Shown here: piece by piece, positions 1-7,674 of the stretch
How the letters are laid out: each line of letters begins with the position of its first letter
How positions within the stretch are numbered: the first letter of the stretch is position 1
NCBI RefSeq assembly: GCF_009915685.1
Contig: NZ_JAABLP010000002.1
Strand: one strand, 5' to 3'
Source: Pannonibacter tanglangensis
GTDB lineage: Bacteria; Pseudomonadota; Alphaproteobacteria; Rhizobiales; Stappiaceae
DNA length: 64,000 nt
The notes under the pieces: generated by a model
The model's database searches: none
Told to the model about the DNA's origin: nothing
The model's input: the letters and a program-made list of their open reading frames with translations, nothing else
Translations under genes and position numbers: made by a program

Positions 1-1272
1 GACCTCTACGACCAGCGCGACCGGTATCTCGAACAGCTTTCGGGATATCTGGACGTATCGGTCTCGTTCGACACCAACGGCTACACCCGCATCAACACCT
101 ATTCCGGACAGATCCTCTTCGCGGAAGGCAAGGCGGCGCAGATCGAGTTCAAGACGACCGGCACGCTCAAGCCGGGCCAGGACGGCAACTCCATCACCGT
201 CGTGACCCCCGGTGGCACGCCCTACGATCTGGTCGACGCGTCCCGCTCCGGCTCGCTGATGGCGCTGGTCAACCTGCGCGACAACACGATGCCTCAGGCC
301 CAGGCGCAGCTGGACGAGCTTGCCTCGCAGCTTTCGCTGGCCTTCTCGAATGTTCCTGTTGCCAGCACGCCGGCCACGGTCGGCGCCGAGACCGGCGCCA
401 CTCTGGATCTGGCTGGGCTGCAGTCGGGCAACGCGGTCTCGCTCACCTATGTCGACAGCGGCGGTGTCACGCGCAATGTGAGCTTCGTTGCCGTGCGTGA
501 TCCGGCCTTGCTGCCCTTGCCGGCATCGACCACGGCCCGGCCGGACGACATCGTTTACGGCATCGACATCTCCAGCGGGAACACCGCAACCTACATTGCC
601 CAGATCGCCACCGCCCTGACCGGTTCCAATCTGGCGGTGGCCAATGACGGCACGGGAAAGCTGCGTGTGCTGGGCGATACGGCCTCGGGCACGGTGATGC
701 GGTCGCTGTCGGCCAATGTCACCGTCACCGGCTCCGCCAACCAGGGTCTCGGGCTGGCCGTCTTCGTCGATGCCCGCAACGGGCAGCAGCTCTACACCGG
801 GGCGCTGGAGAACGGCGGACAGAAGACAGGCTTTGCCCGCTCGATCGCCCTGGACGCCACGCTGAAGACGGACAGCTCCCGTCTGGTCAATTACCAGACG
901 ACGCCGACCACCAATTCGCCGAAGGACTCCTCCCGGCCGCAGTATCTGCTCGATGCGCTCACGAAGACCAACCGGCCGTTCGATGCGGCCGTGGGAATCG
1001 GCACCGAAGGCGATCCGTTCCGGGGCACGGTGATGAACTTCGTCACGCAGTTCGTCACGTTCCAGGGCGAGCAGGCGCAAACGGCCAAGGAAGAGGCAAG
1101 TGCCCGCTCGACCCTGACCCAGAACCTCGCCCTGCGCTATGAGGAAGACTACAAGGTCGATGTCGATGAAGAGCTTGGGTTCCTCGTTCAGTTGCAGAAC
1201 GCCTACTCGGCCAATGCCCGGGTGATGCAGGCGGCACGTGAAATGTTCGACGTTCTTCTGAACTCGGTCTAG
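1..1272 (+). CDS. flgK: Flagellar hook-associated protein 1 FlgK (3' part)
   Basis: The reading frame is open from base 1, so the gene starts upstream of the window; 423 codons and the stop are present. The visible start (DLYDQRDRYLEQLS) is the conserved 'DQRD' segment that in FlgK follows the N-terminal helices, and the end (LGFLVQLQNAYSANARVMQA, then MFDVLLNSV) is the C-terminal D0 helix shared by FlgK and flagellin-type axial proteins. FlgK forms the first hook-filament junction ring. The middle (about 110-310 of the visible part) is the variable surface domain. flgL follows after 8 bases, as usual for this pair, so the two are co-transcribed. The ATG at 202 is internal. Confidence 0.93.
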   Translation, partial: DLYDQRDRYLEQLSGYLDVSVSFDTNGYTRINTYSGQILFAEGKAAQIEFKTTGTLKPGQDGNSITVVTPGGTPYDLVDASRSGSLMALVNLRDNTMPQAQAQLDELASQLSLAFSNVPVASTPATVGAETGATLDLAGLQSGNAVSLTYVDSGGVTRNVSFVAVRDPALLPLPASTTARPDDIVYGIDISSGNTATYIAQIATALTGSNLAVANDGTGKLRVLGDTASGTVMRSLSANVTVTGSANQGLGLAVFVDARNGQQLYTGALENGGQKTGFARSIALDATLKTDSSRLVNYQTTPTTNSPKDSSRPQYLLDALTKTNRPFDAAVGIGTEGDPFRGTVMNFVTQFVTFQGEQAQTAKEEASARSTLTQNLALRYEEDYKVDVDEELGFLVQLQNAYSANARVMQAAREMFDVLLNSV

Positions 1273-1280
1273 AGGTAGTC

Positions 1281-2819
1281 ATGGCAGTTGGCACGATCAC
1301 ATCGTCGCGCGGGTATCTCACGCAGCAGCTGACCACCCTGAGCCGGACGCTGACGGAGAAGACCGCGCAGCTGGCGACCGGCAAGGTGTCGACCACCTAT
1401 GGCGGCGTCGGCAACCAGCGACAGCTCGACCTGGAGCTGTCGCAGAAGGTGAAGCGGATCGAGGCCTACCAGGAAACGATCACGATGAGCCGTCTGCACA
1501 TCAAGACGCTCAATCTCAATCTGGAACGTCTCGAGAAGCTCCGGATCCAGGCCAAGGATGCCATGGATCTCAACAATTTCGAGCTTCAGGCCGACGGTCA
1601 GACCTCAACCCAGGCGACGGCGGAAATCCTTCTGACGGAAGCCATCAGCCTGCTCAACTCGGAGGTCGGCGGGCACTTCCTGTTCGGTGGCAGCGATGCC
1701 AGCAAGAACCCGGTGCTGCAGATGCAGCAGATCCTCGACGGGGTCGACGGCAAGGCGGGGCTGAAGCAGGTGTTGTCCGAGTTCTGGCAGGCCAATGCGG
1801 GCGCCGGCCAGAATGGCCGCATGACCGTGTCGGCGCAGAACACCACCTACAGCGGCGGTGGCGCGCCGTTGACCTCCTCGTTCACGGTCAGCGAGGACGG
1901 CGCCCACACCTTCGGCTTCGACATCAAGGCCGTGACCACCAACATGGCGAATGTCACGCTGACGCCGCCGACGGGCGCGGATCCGGACAGTTTCGGCATC
2001 GAGCTGACCGGACAGCCGGTGCCGGGTCAGAAGATCAGCATCGAGCTCGGGTTGCCGCCGACAGGGGCGCGCACGACGCGGGTCGAGTTGACCGTTGCTG
2101 CGAGCGGGAACGCGCCGAACACCTTCCGGGTGGGCGCGGATCTCGAACAGACCACGACCAACCTGCGCAATGCGGTGATGGCCGCGCTGACCGAAGAGGC
2201 GAAGACCACCTTGCGCGGCGCCTCCGACGAATGGGCCGCCAATTCCTTCTTCGATACCTTCGGCGGCACTCCGCCGATGCGGGTGGCCGGTCCGCCCTTC
2301 AACACCGCGACCACGCTCGTGGACGGGTCGGCGACGACGACCTCCTGGTACGTCGGCGAGAACACCGCCACGACCGATCCGCGGCAGGACAAGATCGCGG
2401 CCGTGGACGACAACCTGCGTCTCGGCTATGGCGTGCGGGCCAACGAGCGGGGACTTGCCAATGTGGTCAAGACCCTGTCCACCTTCATCGCCGCCGATTT
2501 CTCCGCCAACACGGCGACGGACGAGAAATACTACTCGGCCCTTGCGGATCGCATGAAGGCAACCATCCAGCCGGAGGGGACGGCCCGGTCCGGCATCGTC
2601 GACATCACGACCGAGGTGGCGATTGCCTTCCGCTCGATCGAGTACACGGCCGAGCGTCACACCACGCTGAAGTCCGGGTATCTTGGCACGATTGCCGAGA
2701 TCGAGGGGATCGACAAGGAAACGCTCGCGGTGGAGATCGTGCAGCTCCAGACGATGCTGGAAGCCTCCTACCGCGCCTCGTCGATTGCCATGAAGATGTC
2801 GCTCGCCGACTATCTCTGA
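1281..2819 (+). CDS. flgL: Flagellar hook-associated protein 3 FlgL
   Basis: A 512-residue axial protein with the flagellin-like N-terminal helix (TLSRTLTEKTAQLATGKVSTTYGG, read in part) and the matching C-terminal helix (EIVQLQTMLEASYRASSIAMKMSLADYL, read in part). FlgL is the second junction protein between hook and filament. It is much longer than the enterobacterial protein (about 317 residues). The extra length is a beta-rich central insert, roughly residues 170-400, including a module (about 240-310) resembling the Flagellin_IN pattern. A GAGGTAG ribosome site sits just before the ATG. The gene ends at a strong terminator shared with convergent flaF. Confidence 0.92.
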   Translation: MAVGTITSSRGYLTQQLTTLSRTLTEKTAQLATGKVSTTYGGVGNQRQLDLELSQKVKRIEAYQETITMSRLHIKTLNLNLERLEKLRIQAKDAMDLNNFELQADGQTSTQATAEILLTEAISLLNSEVGGHFLFGGSDASKNPVLQMQQILDGVDGKAGLKQVLSEFWQANAGAGQNGRMTVSAQNTTYSGGGAPLTSSFTVSEDGAHTFGFDIKAVTTNMANVTLTPPTGADPDSFGIELTGQPVPGQKISIELGLPPTGARTTRVELTVAASGNAPNTFRVGADLEQTTTNLRNAVMAALTEEAKTTLRGASDEWAANSFFDTFGGTPPMRVAGPPFNTATTLVDGSATTTSWYVGENTATTDPRQDKIAAVDDNLRLGYGVRANERGLANVVKTLSTFIAADFSANTATDEKYYSALADRMKATIQPEGTARSGIVDITTEVAIAFRSIEYTAERHTTLKSGYLGTIAEIEGIDKETLAVEIVQLQTMLEASYRASSIAMKMSLADYL

Positions 2820-2844
2820 CCCAGCACGCCCGCTTCAGAAAGGA

Positions 2845-2880
2845 AAAGGCCGCGCGGCTTGCCGCTGCGGCCTTTGTCTT
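2845..2880. terminator. Bidirectional intrinsic terminator, flgL/flaF
   Basis: A perfect AAAGGCCGC/GCGGCCTTT stem encloses an inner GCGG-CTTG-CCGC hairpin. T-rich flanks occur on both strands (TTTGTCTT on plus, TTTTCCTTT on minus). It lies between the convergent ends of flgL and flaF and can serve both. Confidence 0.82.
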
Positions 2881-2966
2881 GGGGGCAGTGCCCGTCGGGT
2901 GACCTTGCCAGTCTGGAACACGGTCCCGGTCGGCAGGACGGTGCTGCCGCGATCCGCCGTGCTCGT

Positions 2967-3350
2967 TCAGCCGGCTGTCTGCGGCTGCGCGCGCAAGCCT
3001 TCGGCGATGCTGCGGTTGATCGAGATCAGCGTGCCGAGCTTGTCCGGCTCGGGGTTCATCAGGATGTCCATCGTGTGGCGGAAGATGAAGACGCCAAGGG
3101 TTGCGATGTTGTCCTTGATGGGCTGGGGCAGGGGATTGTCAGGGCTGGTGACGGAGGTGACCAGAACGGTCCAGAGCTTGCGGTTGTAGGTCAGCGCCTC
3201 GTCCTTCTCGGCGAAGGAGGTCTGTTCCCACTCGTCCTTGACCAGCTGCAGCCTAGCGGCCGCCTTCATCAGGATGGTCGCTTCCAGCTCCCGAGGCGAG
3301 ACCGCCACCTGGCTTGTTTTCTGATAAGCCTGCGCTGCCTGCTTGTACAT
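2967..3350 (-). CDS. flaF: Flagellar biosynthesis regulator FlaF
   Basis: A 127-residue protein of the FlaF family, recognised by its start (MYKQAAQAYQKTSQ) and the conserved NRKLWTVL segment near residue 57. In Caulobacter FlaF is needed for flagellin secretion and translation and opposes FlbT. The ATG is preceded by GAGAGGA at good spacing, inside the flbT coding sequence. flbT and flaF overlap by 98 bases in different frames, so they must be translated from one transcript. The pair sits between flgL and the flagellin cluster, the usual alphaproteobacterial arrangement. Confidence 0.9.
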   Translation of the reverse strand: MYKQAAQAYQKTSQVAVSPRELEATILMKAAARLQLVKDEWEQTSFAEKDEALTYNRKLWTVLVTSVTSPDNPLPQPIKDNIATLGVFIFRHTMDILMNPEPDKLGTLISINRSIAEGLRAQPQTAG

Positions 3351-3726
3351 GACTGATAAGCGTCCTCTCGTACTCGATAAGCTTTTTTGCTTCTTTCAGA
3401 GCCTTGTAGAAGGCACCACCCAGGATCGAATTGCTTACCTTTGTAACATACGGGATGGTACTCGGGGCAGCCTGGATGATGTCATTCACCAATGTAAAGT
3501 AGTCGTCCTTAATTTTCTCTATATCGGAAGAAAGATACATCAACTGCACCGCCAGGTAGATACGCTTGGCGGGCGTATCTGCCGTTGCGGGAGTGAGGAT
3601 GTCCTTCTCGCGGAGGATCGGCGCCTGGCCCTCGATGAAGAGGCGCGTGCGCTGATTGTCATTTGTAATGACACTGTCGCCGACGATGATCCTCTCGCCC
3701 GGCTTCAGCTCGACCTTGAGCGCCAT
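3253..3726 (-). CDS. flbT: Flagellin mRNA regulator FlbT
   Basis: A 157-residue FlbT family protein with the diagnostic N-terminus (MALKVELKPGERIIVG) and a helical second half. In Caulobacter FlbT binds the 5' untranslated region of flagellin mRNA and lowers its stability and translation until the hook is complete. A GGAGGG ribosome site lies before the ATG. The last 30 or so codons overlap flaF and encode a Gly-rich tail (SENKPGGGLASGAG). Bases 3390-3560 have visibly lower GC and more A/T-ending codons than neighbours. An inverted repeat (GTTAACC, 4 bases, GGTTAAC) lies just upstream. Confidence 0.92.
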   Translation of the reverse strand: MALKVELKPGERIIVGDSVITNDNQRTRLFIEGQAPILREKDILTPATADTPAKRIYLAVQLMYLSSDIEKIKDDYFTLVNDIIQAAPSTIPYVTKVSNSILGGAFYKALKEAKKLIEYERTLISHVQAGSAGLSENKPGGGLASGAGSDHPDEGGR

Positions 3727-3761
3727 TGCCAGCCCTCCACTGACCAGTATCGTTCACGAGT

Positions 3762-3779
3762 GTTAACCAAAAGGTTAAC
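3762..3779 (-). promoter_or_regulatory. Palindrome upstream of flbT
   Basis: GTTAACC-AAAA-GGTTAAC is a perfect inverted repeat 36-53 bases upstream of the flbT ATG. Its TTAA half-sites resemble the CtrA-type boxes elsewhere in this window, but the spacing is 8 rather than 7. It may be an operator for the flbT-flaF operon; the binding protein is unknown. Confidence 0.45.
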
Positions 3780-3817
3780 GCGGACTTGCGGTTTCTTAAC
3801 GTTCTCAGCCGGCCCGA

Positions 3818-5317
3818 TCAGCCGAACAGGCTCAGAACGCTCTGGTCGGCCTGGTTGGCGAGGGACAGTGCCGTCGAGGAGAGCTGCTGGCGCGTCTGCA
3901 GGGCCAGCATATTGGCGCCTTCCTGGTTCATGTCGGCAATGGTCAGCGCGCCGGCACCGACTTCCAGCGTGTTGATGAGCTGGCCGGTGAACTTCTGCCG
4001 CACTTCCACGGTCGACAGCGTGGTGCCGAAGGAGGAGGCCGACGAGCGCAGGGTGTCCAGGGCGGCGTTGATGGCCTGCAGGGTGCGCTCGATGTCGGTG
4101 TCGTCCTTGAAGTCGGAGTCCGTCGCCGTCAGCTTGACGGTGCCATCGGTGGTCGCCAGGGCGCCGATGTTGAAGTCGGGGTTGGTGCTCTTGATGTTGA
4201 AGGAGATGTCACCGACGAGGCTGATCGTGCCGCCCGAGAAGCCGGCGTCGAGGCCCTTGACGCCATTGATCAGCTTCACGAGGTCGTCGACCGTGGTGTT
4301 GGCCGTGATCTCGAGCGACGCCGGTTCGTAGTTGTTGCCGTCGACGATGGTCAGCACGTCGCCAATCTTGTAGCTGCCGGAATTGACCAGCTTGGAATTG
4401 GCCGTCATCGCCGTCGGGGTGAGGGTGGTCGTGCCGGTGCCCACGCCGCCGTTCGTGGCCGTGCCACCGCCGGCCGCGTTCTTGGAGATCGTCACGTTGG
4501 CGCCGAGACCGGACGTCACCGTGATCGCGTCGGTGCCCTCGTCAAAGGTCGCCTTGATGCCACCGAGGCTGTTCAGCGCATTGACGTAATCCTGCACGGT
4601 CTTGATCTCGCCGACGCCGTTGCCGACGGTGAAGGTGCGGGTGGTGACGCCGTCGGAGACGGAGACCACGTCGCCGTCGGCCCAGGCTGCGAGATCCGAC
4701 AGGTTGGAGGAGGCCTGGAGGCCGGTCAGGGACAGGGTGCCGCTCGCCGCATTGAGTGCAAAGGAGGAGGTCGCACCGGCCCCGGTCGCCAGGTCCTTGA
4801 GCGCCAGACCGGTGTCGAGCGTCGTGTCGGTGTAGTCGACGGGCAGGACCTTGAGATTGGAGGTGCTGTCCTCGTTGAAGATCACGGTGAGCTCGTTGCC
4901 CGCGCCGGCGAGCAGGTTCTTGCCCTTGTAGCTGGCATCCCGCGCCATGTCCTCGATCTGCTCGAGCACGGCGTTGTAGCGCTCGGCATAGACCTTGCGC
5001 TCGTACTCGCTCTGGGTCTGCAGCGCCTGGTTGGCGATGGCCTTGGCGGATTCCACCAGCTTGGTGATGGACGTGATGCCGTTGTCCGCCGCCTTGATGG
5101 TCTGGACCGCCTGGCCCATGTTGTCGAGCAGGTTGTTGAGATCCTTGGCGCGGTCGTTGAGACCTGCTGCCGTGAAGAACGAATTCGGGTTGTCGAGAGC
5201 GCTGTTCACCTTCAACCCGGTCGCCAGACGGTTCTGGGTTGTCGACATCAGGCCGGCGGTATTCTTGAGCGAGAGCAGGTTCTCCCGGACTGCGCTGGAC
5301 AGGACAATGTCGCTCAT
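3818..5317 (-). CDS. Flagellin 1 (long form)
   Basis: A 499-residue flagellin with conserved N-terminal D0/D1 helices (SALDNPNSFFTAAGL, about residues 39-53) and the C-terminal D1/D0 region (EGANMLALQTRQQLSSTALS near the end). The central part holds two beta-rich Flagellin_IN-like modules, each following a 'GD-x-(L/V)-x(S/D)-G' strand and a 'TTVxDLVxLIN' helix. It is the most divergent of the five and the closest to flbT. A hairpin and a CtrA-like box lie upstream. A weak inverted repeat (3799-3841) overlaps the stop codon and could act as a terminator. The product is an exported filament subunit. Confidence 0.95.
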   Translation of the reverse strand: MSDIVLSSAVRENLLSLKNTAGLMSTTQNRLATGLKVNSALDNPNSFFTAAGLNDRAKDLNNLLDNMGQAVQTIKAADNGITSITKLVESAKAIANQALQTQSEYERKVYAERYNAVLEQIEDMARDASYKGKNLLAGAGNELTVIFNEDSTSNLKVLPVDYTDTTLDTGLALKDLATGAGATSSFALNAASGTLSLTGLQASSNLSDLAAWADGDVVSVSDGVTTRTFTVGNGVGEIKTVQDYVNALNSLGGIKATFDEGTDAITVTSGLGANVTISKNAAGGGTATNGGVGTGTTTLTPTAMTANSKLVNSGSYKIGDVLTIVDGNNYEPASLEITANTTVDDLVKLINGVKGLDAGFSGGTISLVGDISFNIKSTNPDFNIGALATTDGTVKLTATDSDFKDDTDIERTLQAINAALDTLRSSASSFGTTLSTVEVRQKFTGQLINTLEVGAGALTIADMNQEGANMLALQTRQQLSSTALSLANQADQSVLSLFG

Positions 5318-5342
5318 GTGGTGCTCACCGATCTCTACAAGG

Positions 5343-5362
5343 GTGGTTCCTTAACAAACCAC
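5343..5362 (-). promoter_or_regulatory. Flagellin 1 leader hairpin
   Basis: On the minus strand GTGGTT-TGTTAAGG-AACCAC forms a 6-bp stem with a purine-rich loop, 25 bases before the ATG. Equivalent small hairpins occur in all five flagellin leaders, which suggests a post-transcriptional control element (candidate FlbT target). Confidence 0.5.
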
Positions 5363-5385
5363 TAACGATGTTCTGACCTTATTTC

Positions 5386-5400
5386 TTAATGAAAAGTAAA
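5386..5400 (-). promoter_or_regulatory. CtrA-like box, flagellin 1
   Basis: TTTA-N7-TTAA on the minus strand (TTTACTTTTCATTAAG), 69-83 bases upstream of the ATG. It is one mismatch from the TTAA-N7-TTAA CtrA consensus and matches elements at similar positions upstream of the other flagellins. Confidence 0.42.
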
Positions 5401-5521
5401 TGGCCTGTGTACCTGTTAACCCTTCGGTGAGCCGAGTTACCAAAGCCTTTCTTTGATGTCATTGAAAACAAAGCGAAAAATTCTCGCGGGGATAAGGCGC
5501 GGGGCCCTGTTACAAACGCCA

Positions 5522-5547
5522 AGAGGCGGGGCTGTTGCCCCGCCTCT
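5522..5547 (-). terminator. Terminator of flagellin 2
   Basis: A perfect 11-bp stem (AGAGGCGGGGC/GCCCCGCCTCT) with a 4-base loop, followed on the minus strand by TTGGCGTTTG. It lies 38 bases past the flagellin 2 stop. Confidence 0.8.
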
Positions 5548-5584
5548 GCAGACGCCGCCGAACGGCGATTCGCCTTGATGATTC

Positions 5585-7102
5585 TCAGAACAGCGACAGC
5601 ACCGTCTGGTCCGCCTGCGAGGCGAAGGAGAGCGATGTGGAGGCCAGCTGCTGCCGGGTCTGCAGGGCAAGGAGGTTGGCACCTTCCTGGTTGGTATCGG
5701 CGAGGGTCAGCTTGCCGGCGCCTTCCTGCAGCGTGTTGATCATCTTCTTGGTGTAGTCCTGCCGGATTTCCACGGTCGACAGGTTGGTGCCGAACTCGGA
5801 AGCCTGGGCACGCAGGTTCGACAGGGCCGTGTTCAGCTTGTCGATCGTCTTGTTGATCGCGGCATCGGTGGCAAAGCCGGATTCCTGCTGCGCCACCACA
5901 TTGACGCCATCCGTGTCCGCCGTGAAGGCGGCCGCGTTGAAGTCACGGTTGTCGCTCTTCAGCACAAGCGACACATCACTCTCGATGGTGATCTTGCCGG
6001 TGGAGGTGTTGAAGGAGGCGTTGACGCCGTTGAAGTCCTTGATGAAGTCAACAAGGTCTTCGACAGTGGTGGTCTTGCCGATTTCAAGCGAGCCCAGCTC
6101 GTAGCCGTTGCCGTCTTCCAGCGTCAGGGTGTCGCCGACGTTGAAGGAGCCGGAGTTCATGAGCAGCTGGCTGGTGGCGGTGTAGTTGTTCGCCGTCACC
6201 GAGGCGAGGTCAGCCGGGACCGGCGTGGCCGCACCGCCGTCGGTGTTGCGCAGGTACACGTTGTCATTCGAGGTGATCGTCAGCGTGCCGGTCTTCTCGT
6301 CGAACTCGGCCCGCACACCGGCGGCCTTGTTGATCTCGTCGACGACGTTCTGGACAGTGGTGTTGGCGCCAATGGTGATGGCCGAGGTGCCGGAAACCAG
6401 TGAGCCACCGCCGGTGGCCGCGGTGCGCAGCTGCAGCACGTCGTTGACGTCAAGGCTGGTGGCGTCGGAAATGAGCGAGCCCGAGGTCAGCGTGTTGCCG
6501 GATGCGTTGGTGAAGGTGATGGTGGCCTTGCCGCCCTCGATCTGCAGCGACGACGCGCCGCCCTTGGCTTCCTGCAGATCGGTCAGGTTCAGACCCGCGG
6601 TCAGCGTCGTGTCGGTGTAGTCGACGGCCGACACGGTCAGCTTCGAGGTGTTGTCCTCGTTGAAGATGGCGGTGAGGTCGTTGCCTTCGCCGCCGAGCAG
6701 GTTCTTGCCCTTGTAGGACGAGTCCTTGGCGACGTCCTCGATCTGCTTCATCAGATCGTTGTACTGCTTGGCGTACTGGGCGCGCTCGTACTGGCTCTGG
6801 GTCTGCAGCGCCTGGTTGGCCTTGGCCTTGGCGGTCTCGACCAGCTTGGTGATCGAGGTGATGCCCTGATCTGCTGCCTTCATCGTCTGCACCACCTGGC
6901 CCATGTCGTCGAGGAGGGTGTTCAGGTCGTTGGCCCTGTAGGTGAGGCCAGATGCGGTGAAGAAGGAGTTCGGGTTGTCGAGGGCCGAGTTGACCTTCTT
7001 GCCGGTCGCCAGCTTGTTCTGGACGCCGGACATCAGATCGGCGGTCTGCTGAAGGGTGAGCAGGTTCTGCCGTACGGCAGCCGACAGGGTGATATCAGAC
7101 AT
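5585..7102 (-). CDS. Flagellin 2 (long form)
   Basis: A 505-residue flagellin. The start is placed at MSDITLSAAV because AGGAAAGGGA precedes that ATG; the upstream in-frame ATG at 7126 would add eight residues that overlap this ribosome site. It has conserved D0/D1 ends and two Flagellin_IN-like modules in the middle (about residues 225-290 and 320-390). It is nearly identical to flagellin 3 along most of its length, including roughly 100 bases of upstream DNA, so the two are a recent duplication. It has its own leader hairpin, CtrA-type box and terminator, so it is a single-gene transcription unit. Confidence 0.95.
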   Translation of the reverse strand: MSDITLSAAVRQNLLTLQQTADLMSGVQNKLATGKKVNSALDNPNSFFTASGLTYRANDLNTLLDDMGQVVQTMKAADQGITSITKLVETAKAKANQALQTQSQYERAQYAKQYNDLMKQIEDVAKDSSYKGKNLLGGEGNDLTAIFNEDNTSKLTVSAVDYTDTTLTAGLNLTDLQEAKGGASSLQIEGGKATITFTNASGNTLTSGSLISDATSLDVNDVLQLRTAATGGGSLVSGTSAITIGANTTVQNVVDEINKAAGVRAEFDEKTGTLTITSNDNVYLRNTDGGAATPVPADLASVTANNYTATSQLLMNSGSFNVGDTLTLEDGNGYELGSLEIGKTTTVEDLVDFIKDFNGVNASFNTSTGKITIESDVSLVLKSDNRDFNAAAFTADTDGVNVVAQQESGFATDAAINKTIDKLNTALSNLRAQASEFGTNLSTVEIRQDYTKKMINTLQEGAGKLTLADTNQEGANLLALQTRQQLASTSLSFASQADQTVLSLF

Positions 7103-7135
7103 TACATGTCCCTTTCCTGGGGGCATCTATTTCCA

Positions 7136-7152
7136 CCGCTCGTCCTGAGCGG
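7136..7152 (-). promoter_or_regulatory. Flagellin 2 leader hairpin
   Basis: CCGCTC-AGGAC-GAGCGG on the minus strand: a 6-bp stem presenting an AGGAC loop, 34 bases upstream of the ATG. The same stem occurs in the flagellin 3 leader with loop AGGAA. Confidence 0.55.
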
Positions 7153-7179
7153 GTACGGCCTGATCATCATTTGTTAATC

Positions 7180-7194
7180 TTAATCAAAGGTTAA
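7180..7194 (-). promoter_or_regulatory. CtrA box, flagellin 2
   Basis: TTAACCTTTGATTAAG on the minus strand is an exact TTAA-N7-TTAA match, 78-92 bases upstream of the start. This is the best consensus match of the five flagellin promoters. Binding by CtrA is inferred from the motif only. Confidence 0.5.
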
Positions 7195-7301
7195 CAGGCG
7201 TTCGCAGGTGTTTACGATCCCTCCACGAAGGTTAGGGAAACGGGGGAAATCGGTAACGGATCGGTGTCGGGAGGGGCCTCTTGCGGTCCGTTCCTTCAGG
7301 T

Positions 7302-7323
7302 TTCGTTAACGCGCGTTAACGAA
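7302..7323. promoter_or_regulatory. 22-bp perfect palindrome
   Basis: Half-site TTCGTTAACGC is followed directly by its reverse complement, giving a 22-bp palindrome with two TTAA cores six bases apart. It lies 200 bases upstream of flagellin 2. It could be an operator for a dimeric regulator; no known consensus was matched. Confidence 0.4.
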
Positions 7324-7607
7324 GCCTTGTCCGGCCGTCCGGGTGGCCTCGCAAACTGCAAGGGCAGAAGTTGAGTGCTTGATGATTCGATGCCGAATCG
7401 GCGTTTGACTTGGGCAGGGTGCAGGCGGGGAGGGATGCGCGTCTGCGCTGGCCGGTCATGCGGTCCAGCCAGCGTCCGGTGCCAGGTGGTCCGGTGGGTC
7501 TGTCCGGGCGCGGTCGGTGCAGTCGCCCTCATGCCTTTGCGCTGGACATGACGCAGCCGGTTGCGGGAGGATCCCGGGCCGGTTCTGAGCCGGGGCGGGA
7601 AAACGCA
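7324..7607. other. Non-coding spacer between flagellins 3 and 2
   Basis: GC-rich, without a credible gene on either strand. The ORFs here are shadows without flagellar or other family similarity. With the palindrome and promoter elements to its left it makes the longest gap (about 570 bases) in the flagellin cluster. Confidence 0.6.
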
Positions 7608-7633
7608 GAAGGCGGGGCCATGGGCCCCGCCTT
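7608..7633 (-). terminator. Terminator of flagellin 3
   Basis: A GAAGGCGGGGCC/GGCCCCGCCTTC stem with a 2-base loop, followed on the minus strand by TGCGTTTTCC, 42 bases past the flagellin 3 stop. Confidence 0.8.
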
Positions 7634-7674
7634 CGGTCTGAGTGTCAGGTTGTGGGTCGCGCGGCGGTGCCGGC

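Noticed and set aside
1605..2660. Minus-strand ORF of 351 codons inside flgL
   Set aside because: Arg/Gly/His-rich composition typical of antisense GC-rich frames; flgL is certain.
2859..3356. Plus-strand ORF of 165 codons opposite flaF
   Set aside because: It is a shadow of flaF in high-GC DNA, with no family similarity; flaF on the minus strand has a recognisable product and ribosome site.
3799..3841. Strong terminator for flagellin 1
   Set aside because: The inverted repeat has a mismatch, overlaps the stop codon and lacks a T-run, so it was kept only as a remark.
7430..7600. Sigma-54 motif in the flagellin 2 upstream gap (TGGCACCGGACGC on minus)
   Set aside because: The -12 GC is out of position, so it does not meet the -24/-12 spacing.
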